Origin: Albula goreensis
Lineage: Eukaryota; Chordata; Actinopteri; Albuliformes; Albulidae
Length of the DNA stretch: 64,000 nt
Direction: 5' to 3'
Assembly (NCBI GenBank): GCA_022829145.1
Contig: CM040758.1
Coordinates: 15,790,628-15,854,627 of the forward strand
Numbering within the stretch: the first letter of the stretch is position 1; every line of letters begins with the position of its first letter. Made by a program: the position numbers and the translations under genes. The notes beneath the pieces are model-generated. The model did no database searches, was not told where the DNA came from, and worked only from the letters and a program-made list of their open reading frames with translations. Of the stretch, positions 50,485 through 61,559 are shown piece by piece.

Positions 50485-50780
50485 CGTGCCCGCAGTCAAC
50501 GTTTAGTTACTGAAGAGAGGGGTTCACTGATAAGAGTGAGTGGTGGGCCGCAGCCTCTGGCGGGCGATTGAGTGCAGCCGTTCAGCGCAGGGAACACGCA
50601 CAATGCCTGTGATTGTTTGTGCCACAGACCCGGCCCCGGGGCTATGCCTCTGTTGTGTCGCAAATGACATACTCACTATCGATTCCCCATCTTCACCCGG
50701 CACTCCTCAGCCACAGCCCCTTTGAAAAGAGCTCAGTAGCGCCGCGCCTGCATGTGCGCCGGCCCCTGAGGATGTTGTGG
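50485..50780. promoter_or_regulatory. CpG-rich patch of unknown role
   Basis: About 15 CpGs in 300 bases (GGCGGGCG, CCCGGCCCCGGGG, GCGCCGCGCC, GCGCCGG), in contrast to the flanking intron. No TATA-like box, clear donor or recognisable ORF was found. It may be an enhancer, an orphan CpG island or a GC-rich repeat. Confidence 0.3.
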
Positions 50781-50789
50781 GATCAAGGC

Positions 50790-53060
50790 AGGGGAACCCT
50801 GGCAGGAAGAGTCAGAGCAGTCAGTCACACCACAGGTTTAAAGTGGAAATTTCACCTATCTCTCCGTAACAATGACATGGTTTACGTTTATATGTAAGAA
50901 TGTGCTGGTCGCTGTTTGTGTCAGTTCACCGCGGCCTAACAAGGAAATTGGTAAGTGAGACAGAGGCATCTGATTGGGAGTGCACTGTGAGGGAGTAGAC
51001 GAACAGAGGGGCCTTTGTCTCCCCTGTGCTAGGCCACTGCCTCCGTCAGTGTATTTAAAGTGAATGTTTCACTCCAGGTGTGGATTGCATCGATTCCTGC
51101 AGCCACTAAAATCTCTGCTTTTCAAGAAGCAGACAAAAACAGCACCGACGTTTCCTGACTTGGGAGTCTGGAGTTATTGAAATTCTGAAAAAGAAAAAGA
51201 AAAAAAATCACTCAATAAGTGTCTCTGGGAAAATGTCATTAAACGTGTTAACACCGTAGTGTGTGAGGAGCCGAATGGTTTGTATTGACCACAAGCAGAG
51301 TTCTTGCTGTCGGGGGAAAAAAGGCTTTCTGAATCCACATTAACTGTACTGAACTACCCAAGCAGGAGAGACAGAAGAAAAAAATCGGGTGAAAAGAAAA
51401 ATGACACAAGGGATTTAGAATGGCTATAACACCAAGGAAACCTACTAGAAGTTTGATAAGATTGCATAAAAATTGAATGGGATAAATGGCTGTGCTCTTC
51501 ATCCACAGAAGGCACAGAACAATCACTAAAGCGAATCTGTGTCACACAATATCAACAGCGCCACAGTGATTGAATACTACCACCAGAATGGGCGTACGGC
51601 ACATGAGACGACTGCATACAGCGCATTGCTCAATATGGTTAGAATACAAATACGTTCAGAAAATGTGTCTAATGAATAGCATAATTGAAAAACTCCCTAA
51701 GAATAATTAAATAAACAGCATTGATGGAGGGAGTGCACACTCTCTGCATGAGCCTCGTCCCCCTCAATTAGTTACTGTATAAAAACGGAGGGTGAAGTGC
51801 TTGATTAATTGCCATTTTTCACAACAGGCACATCTTAAAAAATAATACACAAAAACTAAATCCCCTGCAAATGAATTTTAAACCTAGTACATATCACACT
51901 CTAAATCCTGTAATTTATGATATATATTATGTGCTTTGTGCACCATGAATCTTGATGGTACGATTTATTTATCAGAAGTGGCAGAAGAGAGGGTGGAGGA
52001 GGTGAAATTGGGGGAACTGTATCATGTGTCACCACCTCGCCAAGTCCAGCGGTCACTGAAGCTGCTCCGTTATGTGATCAGATCGCTTGCTATAAGTGCA
52101 TGACATACAAAGATACAAATTGTCGGTATCAAACTGCCAGGATATTTTTTCACTTACCATACCTCTTGTATCTTTGGTGGTGGTTTTATGCTCATGCCTT
52201 AGCTTCCTATATTCTTCCTATTCCAACTGTCTGTCCACCATGTATATTTGGCTTGGTAATTACTTTTTTTTTTGCATTTTTTTCCATGGCCGGTTACCCG
52301 CATTTTTTTTAGGATTAGGACCTATAGAAACAGACCTTCTGGTACATGCTTTCTGTACACCCTTTTTTTTTATTGGAATGTATTTTTTTTTTCTATTGGC
52401 TCTGACAGCCACTCTGAGATCTGCAGAAATTTCAGGAGAGGTGTATGTCCACCCTTGGCTCATTAGCTACACCCTAAGGCAGTTGTTGCCGTTCTTAGAA
52501 CCTGATGCAGGGCTACAATGGATCTTTAGCTTGCGTGATGGAAAAGGAATAATGCTGCATAATATATCCCTCCTTTGGTGGGTGACACTGGCTGGCTATT
52601 CCTCCATAGGCTGGCCTGCCTGTCTCAGGTGACACTGGCATTGCCGGGGACTAGAATTTATGTACAAGCGTGGCTCAATACAAGCGCTTCAGCTGGACTC
52701 CGAATCCTGCAGCCTCATGCCAGGAGACACGTTTGCAGTGTGATTTCAGGGTGTCTGTGCCTCCTGTCGACAGCCAAAGAAAGCCCCAGGTCTGGAGAAG
52801 AATATGGCTGAGACAGCTGAGACCTCTGCTCACTCTGTAATAGGAATAGTTTTTAACCAAAAGAACTATCCTGTGAGTGAGCAAAGAGTCACTCAGAATT
52901 TTACCAACAAAAAAAAAATCAACTCAATTTTCAGAATTACATTTTCAGAAAAACTGATTTCTCTCTGCTTAAGAATGGAAAGTAATGTTTGAATAAAACA
53001 AAAAGGCAAAGATGTCTTACTTTTTTCATACTCTCTTTCATGAAGACGCATTAGAAATTT
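50790..53060. other. Intron, nothing recognised
   Basis: AT-rich. A 178-codon frame at 52096-52632 lacks an ATG at its start and is Phe/Leu-rich from T runs, so it is not called. Confidence 0.4.
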
Positions 53061-53079
53061 CCTTTGTTTGCCGACACAT

Positions 53080-53115
53080 CCCGGCTCTTGAGTTTCCGGT
53101 GACTCAAAAGCCGGG
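53080..53115. other. Strong near-perfect hairpin
   Basis: CCCGGCTCTTGAGT (53080-53093) and ACTCAAAAGCCGGG (53102-53115) pair at 13 of 14 positions around an 8-base loop TTCCGGTG. GC-rich ends make it stable as RNA or cruciform. Confidence 0.6.
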
Positions 53116-53770
53116 TGCCGCTGCGTTACATTGACAATGGGTTTTAGGGGGAGGTTTTGTCAGCTGGTGCCTCAGCAGCTGTTTCCAGTCCCCACTAAGC
53201 CTCCTCACAGTGTTCAGGCGGGAAAAAGACAAAAGTACAAACAGAGCCAGGACACAAGAAAAAATAAAGTAAATTCCTGGGCATTTGTCAGTGGTTCTGT
53301 TTCACTGAGGATCATGCACAGTGGAGGGGAAGTCATGGAAAAAAAGTAAACAAAAAAAATGCAGGCATGGGGGTTCTGGGAGTGGAAATTGCCTTCTTAA
53401 TACACAAGGTTTCAAACGATCAGTGTCAATATAAAAAATTGGTTGAGCAACTTGAAATCTCACTCTACTACATGCAATAACTAGGACCAGAGTTGTGTGT
53501 GGATATAAATATATACTTTTAGTATTTTTTGCTTCCTATTTATTCTTTCTTGACGGTGCCTGGGGTTGGGGGTGTTTATTGTCAACTGTAAGATGATCTG
53601 TGATTAATGAACTCCCAGATCGTGGCGGCGTTTTCTTTCCGCTCTGCTTCCCCCTCACACTTTTGGTTCTTCCCTTGATTGGTCTCTTCACGCTAGGCTG
53701 TGACATAGAGATGGATGGCACTGTGCTTGTCTTCTGGGACAGGACGATGCACAGATAACCCCTCCTTCCT

Positions 53771-53814
53771 ACACATACACATACACACACACACACACAA
53801 ACATACACACACAT
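53771..53814. repeat. (CA)n imperfect microsatellite
   Basis: CACACA runs with CATA interruptions. Confidence 0.92.
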
Positions 53815-53869
53815 CCATGGCAGTCAGCATCCCAATTTAACCATCACCAAGGGCGGGGCGGGGATAATT

Positions 53870-54140
53870 ACAGGCCCTGTGCCTTTACACTACTGTCTAA
53901 ACACTGCTGTTTACATCACAGCACCTGTGAAGGAAGGCCTTTGCATCATTCCTCTTTCACACAGGGCTGCCTCTACTTGCAAGTGCAAGGTAATATGCAG
54001 AGAGATCTGGTTTTAAAGCAGAGCTAATTGCTAATAACACGGCGTATTAAAAACCAAAAAACGACTGGCTAGAGTGTTGGCTAATTAACTTCACGCCCTT
54101 AGCCCCCAATGCAATATGGTTAGGGGAAGTCAGCAAACAT
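53870..54140. promoter_or_regulatory. Possible conserved enhancer
   Basis: Non-repetitive stretch with ATAATTACAGG, GCTAATTGCTAATAAC and GGCTAATTAACTTC homeodomain cores, CACCTGTG and GCACCTG E-boxes and a TTTAAAGCAGAG. Site density is well above the surrounding intron. Conservation not tested. Confidence 0.22.
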
Positions 54141-55047
54141 TCACGGAAGATTAAAAGTAATTTTGAGTTTTGATATTCATGCTGTAGTGTTTGTTTCCTT
54201 TATTTAAATTTTAATATACCGAGTTTGATCAGTTGAAATGTGTATGGCCATAAACTCCTTTTTAGGAAGACAAGTGTGTCTGATTTTTTTTTTTTTTTTT
54301 TGGTGATGGAAAAAAATATTTTATATTTCCCCTTGAAAGCATGGCTGACATTCCTTGCAGTGACTTGTAAAACAACCATACGTCAAGTATGACCTTAGTC
54401 GACCTTAATTCACCTAGCCAATGTATTGTTGTTTTTATCAGTCATTGGAAATTCTGAAGGTCCAGAGATGTTTTTCCCTTCTTCACAGTGAGTTTACATT
54501 CTTCACTATGGGTTATAAAAATTCCATGATAAAATGTATGACCTCGAAAGTGCTTTTTTCACCCACAGTGAATGTCTGCAAATGATTTTTGGTACAGGCT
54601 ATAAAGTGCTGAAATAATACTATGGGAATTGTATCTTTTCACCATTGATTTTTGTGATATTAAAGGAAAGAGAGTGCAAACTGAAATGAGTAGGAAGATC
54701 GATAGCTCAACATTCTCACCATTTTTAAGGTAGAACTTTGCAAATTATGTGTTGTTATGGAGTTGTATGTTTTCTTTTTTAACACAGTAATTACAAGAAA
54801 TGCAATTTGTGTTCTTTTCCTCATTTTCCTTACTTCAGAACACTTACTATGCTAAAAGGGTACACTGATGATTGTTTATACAGTTTAAACAGTTACTTCT
54901 ACATGAAGTGGTTCATGCATTTTTGCCACACCATACATTGGTTCCACCTGAAATGTACTTGTAAAAGAAAGTGCATCTTATCTTGAAATGGCAGAGTAAA
55001 AACTACAAAGCATCATGTACAAAGTTACTGTGCTTTGTCATTCCCCC

Positions 55048-55048
<1 letters not shown>

Positions 55049-55077
<29 letters not shown>
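55049..55077. repeat. (CA)n microsatellite
   Basis: Perfect CA run of about 14 units. Confidence 0.94.
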
Positions 55078-55078
<1 letters not shown>

Positions 55079-57127
55079 GGAGTGTTTATTGTCTATTTTT
55101 CTCTAGACACACTGCCAGAATTACGACATTCTGTAGCCATAATTGACATTGATGCTGTAATAATGCGATGGTTGCTTGTTTTCGATCTAAAGTCTTTTTT
55201 TCCTTTTCCATTCATTCTTTAACCCTAACCCCTTTTTGTTCAAAGAAGATTTGTTATTTAAATAGATTGGCTAACCCCTATAATATCAGTGAAGACATTT
55301 CTAAAGCCCTGCCATAATGTGTGGCACTAATCTTGTAGATTAATATGACATAATCTTACATTTATCTGATTGGCTCAGGATAGATGTAATGGCTGGCTGT
55401 AAAGACAAGACCATATCAGACTATACTCTAGTTAGTGTCGGAGAAATCATATGATAACATGACCTCAAGTTAACTCCCAGGATCATGTCCTGTAAAAAAT
55501 AACTGTGGCTACAGGAAGTGTCATAGTTTAAGAGAGGGAGGGGGCAAGGAGAACACAGTTCAATGTCACGCTTTAATGGGTGTTTGGAATGCCTCCTGTT
55601 AGTCTTGAAGTCTGTGATCTGTGGGACGGTGACCTTGTTCCCAAAGTGTCCGTGTGCCATATTTCGACCTGGTGAGTTTCATTGTTAATGCAATTGCAGT
55701 GAACAGGTTTTGTCTGACTCCCTGAGCTTTGCAAATGGAGGAGCCATTGTGCACTGCTGGCAGGGCAGGGCTCGGGGAGGCCCTCAGAGTGAAACCGGCT
55801 GCACATGCTCACCCCCCCTTCTGCAGCTACATCATGCTCACAGAGCTCATTCCTTATCATTTCTTTCTCATTCAGGAGTCATTATCCAGTAAATGCCCAT
55901 CCGCTCCCCATGCTTCTCAGCCTGTTTATTGCACTGCAGGTCTGTGTACTCCCCTGGCTCTTGCATGTACCAGCGCTGTGCCATTACTATGCATCTGGGG
56001 TAGTTGATCAAGTTGTGAGGGGGAGGAGCAACAAAGACAAATGCAGGTTGAAGATCCTGAATCGGCTGAGTTCTCCAGATGGGGCCCAAATGATAGAGGT
56101 CCAAAATAATGCCCATACTGAGGCTGAATAGAGCACCAGTACTACTGCCGTAAATCATTTTTTTTATACATGTAAGTCATTGCCGGTGTGGTGATTTATA
56201 CTGGGATCATTATTCTAAATGGTCACAAAATGCAGCATGGTCAGTTTTCTTGCGTCTTTTTCTGTCATTCTACTATATATGTCAGACAATCTCAACAATC
56301 TTATGATCACAGACTAGACATGAGATAAAGCCATGACTCATCATCACATGCACCTTTTCTTGTTAGTGTGTCTTTTCCAATCTGGAAAATAACATTGCCA
56401 GGTATTGAAAATGTCAGCGGTGGTTTCGTTCATGTGATTTTGTTAATTGTTTCTCATGTTGTCTGTTCTCTTGTGAATGCAATTTCAAACTTGTCAATTA
56501 GTATTTTTGAAATATTCCATAAACTACGTGATGAAACCGTTGTGGCATGTGTGAGAGCAGATTACTGAAAATGGTGAGGTACTGAGAATGGTGTTAAGTG
56601 TCCATATCCTTCCCTAATGTATGCTGTGTCTGTGTGCTTGGGAGTGCTTAGTTTTCTCTTTATGAAAAATTCAATGTACTGCCATTCAGCTGTCATGCCT
56701 TCCTCTAGGGTGGTGGGCCCAGGCTCACATGCAAATGTGTGACCTGGAGAAGGTACCTTGTTGTGGTCAAGGGGGAGACAGAGACCATGTGGAGCAGAGT
56801 TTCTTTTTTAATTTGATATGTGTAATTGTGTAAATATAGAGTGTAATTCGAAAACATTAAGATGATTTATGATTCCTCCTGGGAGATTTGAATTTCATAG
56901 AAAAGAAAAAAAACTTGGCATTAATCCGGCATTAATTGCAGCCGAAAAGTTTGTAAGATAATGTGCATGAATTCGCAAATTCCATAAAAATCAGTTTGTC
57001 AGTTGTCGTAGGCTAAGAGTCGCTGTCTCTACATGTTTATATACTTTAAGGTTTAAACCCTGGGTCAGACACGTGGCATTACATATGTCCTAAATCTCAG
57101 CCTTTAGGATTTGCTAATTGCATTGTT

Positions 57128-57148
57128 TCAATTTCAATTTGAAATTGA
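57128..57148. other. 21-base palindrome
   Basis: TCAATTTCAA-T-TTGAAATTGA: perfect 10-base arms around one central base. Confidence 0.6.
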
Positions 57149-57422
57149 TTAATTGTTCAGCCCAAGTGTACCATGGACTCAAGGGTATATGCTTCAATTC
57201 TGTGATATTTACCATAGCATGAGCTGAGTGTGCCATCTCACCCCCCTCATAGACACACATCTACACACACACACAGTTACCCTTTCACAAGGAATGCACT
57301 TCAAGGGGAACATGTGCATACACACACTCTCACACTTCTTTTTTTAGCGTTAGCATATTCAGGGGGAGAAGATAGCTAGAATTAACTCTGTGAATACAGA
57401 CCTTGTAGCAGTGAGGGTGACA

Positions 57423-57428
57423 GTGTGT

Positions 57429-57462
<34 letters not shown>

Positions 57463-57474
57463 ATGTGTGCATGT
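57423..57474. repeat. (GT)n microsatellite with CATG interruptions
   Basis: Pure GT core at about 57431-57460, then GCATGTGTGCATG. Confidence 0.93.
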
Positions 57475-57479
57475 GCTTC

Positions 57480-59150
57480 AACCAGTAGTTTCTACCTCCT
57501 GCTGTTTTCCATTTGCCAAACAGGAGAAGATGAAGGAATGTGAACAGCTTTCAGTACCACGCATGCTAATGAAAACTCTTCATTTTTTTGTAAACAAACA
57601 AAGCCCAATTAGAGTGAAGGATTCTGTGAGTGACTCTTAAGACATTTATCTTGAGCTGTTTCCCTGATGCTTTCAGGATTTATATATTTATGGTATTTAT
57701 GGAATGATTACTTCCTCCTTATCTCACTGCTTCTCCCACCCTCACTCCTCACTCTCCCAGCTGCCCTTGTCCTCAAAGAGAAACATTCTTTTGGGGTGTT
57801 TCAGTTTGCAAGGGCAACGGGGATTAGGGCCGAAGAGAAACACAATCGCTACAGAACGCAGCTGTGCCGGGCGCTACCCAACAGACGTGTGCCAGAATGA
57901 CTGACATGACCTATTTTTCCTGTTTTTCATTTACACAATTCCTTGAAAAAAACTAGGACATGATAATCTATTATGGATTACTGCTTTTGTGAAGTACATT
58001 CAGAATTGGTGTTCAGGACTGGATGCTTTTGAGATGTGACAATGATGACAAGAGCAGCTTACATGGCACATCGCTGATTCTCTGTATTTGTACTGCGGCT
58101 GGACAGGATGCAGGCTCTACATACACATCTCACTGCCGATACTGCCTCGCCACCTCACTGTGTGTTGAGTCCCTGAAATACCCATTCAGACGTGCTTCAA
58201 AACTAAATATATTGGGTATTTTACTCAAGAAGTCGGACCTCCTTGGTCTCTAAGCGTTGTGGCTTGTACATTGACGTCACACATAGCATGAATCAAGAGT
58301 ATTTATTTTAGAAATGTAGACGACAAAATATCAACCATTATTCATGGTTGTTGTGGTTGTGGTGGTGTGTGATTTATTGTGGGATTTTATGCAAGAACAA
58401 GTTCATTTTTGCCCTGGCCTGGACAGATAAGGGCTTCAGTAATGATTATCTTGTATCTCAATGTTCCTACGGAAAGAGAACAGCTAGGGATGGGGAAGGG
58501 GGAGTGCAAATATGTGTCAGTGCACTCTTTCTCTGTCAGAGCAAAAGATAACAATTCTGGGATAATCTCTCCTAAAAAAAATGAAAGACTATGCCTGGAA
58601 AAAAACAAGAAGAGACTTGTCATGAATCTGGATGCCCAGGGAACTGTTGCAAGAAATCAAGGACTTTTAACACACTCGGATATGCATGACACCTGAGATA
58701 TCGGTGTGGAATGCAGCTGAACTCTAATCAAAGAAGCACTGTCTACAGGGTGCGAGACATCTCACAGCATCTAATGAGTCATCACTGATGCGAATTCGGT
58801 CACCTACATGGAAATATAATGTGACAGCTGCTTTTTGTCTGGCAGCTTTTTAGCAGGAATAAAAGGCAATGTCATATTCATAGCTATAGTGAAGTAGTTG
58901 GTCTCTACTTTAAAAATGTTGATCCGAGATAGCAGATAGGTGGTTGGAGTGATTCCTGTTCTCTTTCTGCAGGGCTGCTGGGTGGATTGTTTTATTAAAA
59001 CGCTGTTCCACTGTATGGATAGCCCGCATGGTCTGGTATCAAATTCAGACCATTCCAATGCTGATTGTGGCCAGCTGCCCAACAGGGTAGAGAATAATTG
59101 GTTATAAGATCACCAAAGGAGTGAGAGGTCACAAACTTGCTTTCCTGTCT
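57480..59150. other. Intron, nothing recognised
   Basis: No exon-like stretch. A full CRE TGACGTCA is at 58272-58279. Confidence 0.4.
58272..58279. promoter_or_regulatory. Full CRE site
   Basis: TGACGTCA, consensus CREB/ATF palindrome, in CpG-poor sequence. Confidence 0.3.
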
Positions 59151-59157
59151 TCTTGAG

Positions 59158-59270
59158 TGGTTGCCTGCAGTCTGCCTGCAATCACTGCACGTGTAGTGTG
59201 CACCTCCAGTGCAGTGACTGTGGAAGCTCAACTGGTGGTCTGCACAATAAGATGAGGCAGCAGCCAACAG
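59158..59270 (+). repeat. Dispersed repeat, copy B (SINE-like)
   Basis: Partner of the copy at 13789-13898, same orientation. Shared blocks include GCAGTCTGC, GTGCAGTGACTGTG-type sequence, AAGCTCA and GCAGCAG, with several substitutions and small indels, so both are old. A T run follows at about 59419-59437 but is too far off to be its tail. Confidence 0.5.
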
Positions 59271-59279
59271 CAGCAGATG

Positions 59280-61300
59280 TTTCTGAGGAGAGTGCATGAT
59301 TGTCTGCACTTGCCTGAATTTACAAAGCACAGAAATCAGATCAGCTTTGAAACACATTGGGGAACCCTTGAAAAAGGTCAAATTTATAAATATACATTTT
59401 TAAAATTACTTTTTTGTGTTTTTTTTTTTTTTTTTTTGAAAGGATACCTTTTAACTTTGAACCAGGCTGCATACCAGTCTAATTTTTTTGGTAAAGCAGC
59501 AAAATCTAGTTGATTTTGTCTGTTAATGAATGCATGCATTATAATTTTCATCTTGCATTATTCATAGATGTGAGACTCCCACAGGTGGGATTACAGGTGA
59601 AGGAAGAAGCCTTTTTTTCTTGTATTTACCTCACTCACAATCCCACTCACCCATTTACCCTACAGGCAAACTGCCCCCACATGATATTCTACACCTCCTT
59701 ATTTTCCTCAGCCTTAAGTATGTGCCTCTGTAGACATTGGGGATTTTTGCTGTTGTTATATTTCACATATTTGCCTTTTTACCTGGAAACAGACAAAACT
59801 AAGCCAGTTGTGCTTGCAGAACAAGAATTGGCATGCATGGTTCGTGCAATGTGTGAATAGTACAGATGTTTGTACAAGCAAAACTTATGTGTTTGGTCTG
59901 CTGATAGTAGAGGGTAAGAAGCCATCAGATTTGGCACTGAAAGGTGCAGGCATAACTGCTCTGGTGACCCTTGTAGAGGAGGTATTGATTTGGTTTTGGC
60001 AAACAGAATGAGTGCACTAAGCTTTCAGCGAGGAGGGAACAAGTTTTCCATTAACGCCTCCATTATGAGATAAAGCAAAGCAACACAGGCTCGCCATGTG
60101 CTTGAGTTAAGCATCCGTTACCTTGATCATATCGATTTTCTGTATCTAAATTATATATTTCCTCGTGCATGTAGTTATTGTGAATCTATTCGCTTGAAAG
60201 GAACTGTCCTCACAGCTTTCTGGTGCATGCAGATGTGGTATAGCCTCTTGACCGTTTGGCCGTGGCGGTGCGCCGTGCTCAGCCCTCGATTCTGTGCATT
60301 GCCTGAAGGGAGCCTGTGAAGAGAGCAGCTGAGGGCCTGCCGGAGCCATTGTTCTGCTGGCCCTGCTTTCTTAAGGCATATTGAGATCTCTGCTGTTTGA
60401 CTGCAGCTCCCTCCATCCTGTGTGGCCAGAGGCTCTGCGTTTCCAGAGACAATGGAGGCGCTGAAAGAGCACAATAGATCAGATAGTGCTTGACAACCAC
60501 AAAATGACATGCTTCAGTCTGCCTCGCCCACTGCTAAGTGGAGCGATTCATTTCCACAATGGCGATGAACGAGCCATGGATTTACAGGGAGTCATAATGA
60601 TGGCAGACTTGTTATTACCTCCTGGAATGGAAAAAACAAATGACCGTACTACACCTGCGCACTTCTCGTTAAGCTCTTACTGAAAGGATTTTCTGTCATC
60701 ACTTTTGTCAAGTAATTTAATGTCTGTGTAATTTTTTTTTGTACCAAGACGATTGCCGCCTGTGGGTCTGACAGCCCTCAACAGACACAGTACCTTTTAT
60801 GTTCCAGCCAGGGGGACAGTGAAAATCAGCTAAAGGCATGACTAGCAGCCAGAGCCTAGAGCAGAAGCTTAATTCCTTTGCCCCCTTCCCTACATCTCCA
60901 CCCCCACCTTGTCACTGCAAAATTGAGACTTCATGAGCAAGGATCTACCGTAGCTTTCCTCATGCAGTTGCTCTTTTTGGTGATAGAGCTTGGGCAGTAA
61001 TAGGTCAGTGATGTGTAGTGATGGGGCCTTGTGAATGTCAGTGTAAGTAGCTAGCCCCAGCAGCTCCAGACATGTGGGAGAAGGATGCGCTGAGCCTCCC
61101 TTCACCCCCTCCCCCGCCGCATTTGTCTCTGCCGTCATTAAGCACTGATCCAGTTCACACTGAGGTGCACATGCACAGCCCGGCCCCTCTGGGCACACCT
61201 GCAGTGTGTTACTGTCACAGGCTACAGGTGAATTCACAGCCAGCCCTGAGTGTCTGCGCCCACCTGCTTTGAGCTGTGAGCCTGCTGCTTTGTCTCCCTC
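59280..61300. other. Intron, nothing recognised
   Basis: T run at 59419-59437; mixed composition after 60200 with a few CpGs. No exon-like structure seen. Confidence 0.4.
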
Positions 61301-61310
61301 CATCCGTCCT

Positions 61311-61555
61311 GCCAGAAAGACTCTCTTCTTTCTTCTCGCTCTATCTCCATCTTTGTATCTCCCGCTATACTTTCTTAAATCATTTGCTATAGCTGTCTTT
61401 CTCCCTCCCTCTCTCCCTCCCTCCCACTCTCAATCCCTGTCTACTGCTTTGTTTTCCCTTCCCTATCCCTTTTCGCACTCTGTCCCTTTCTCTCTCTCTC
61501 TCTTTCTCCCTCTCTCACTCGCTCTCTCATTCTGTATCGATCTTTCTTTTTCACA
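61311..61555. repeat. Long pyrimidine-rich tract
   Basis: CCCTCCCT, TCTCTC and CTTTCT units for about 240 bases; gives a spurious Ser/Leu/Pro-rich ORF. Confidence 0.85.
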
Positions 61556-61559
61556 GAAA

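Larger units (their letters stand above)
54150..57420. other. Intron, nothing recognised
   Basis: T run at about 54282-54301, CA run at 55049-55077, a 21-base palindrome at 57128-57148. Overlapping short ORFs around 55700-56130 are on both strands and not recognisable. Confidence 0.4.

Noticed and set aside
52096-52632. 178-codon open frame, strongly hydrophobic
   Set aside because: It begins at GTG rather than ATG, its hydrophobicity comes from T runs (Phe/Leu), and no family or splice signals fit.
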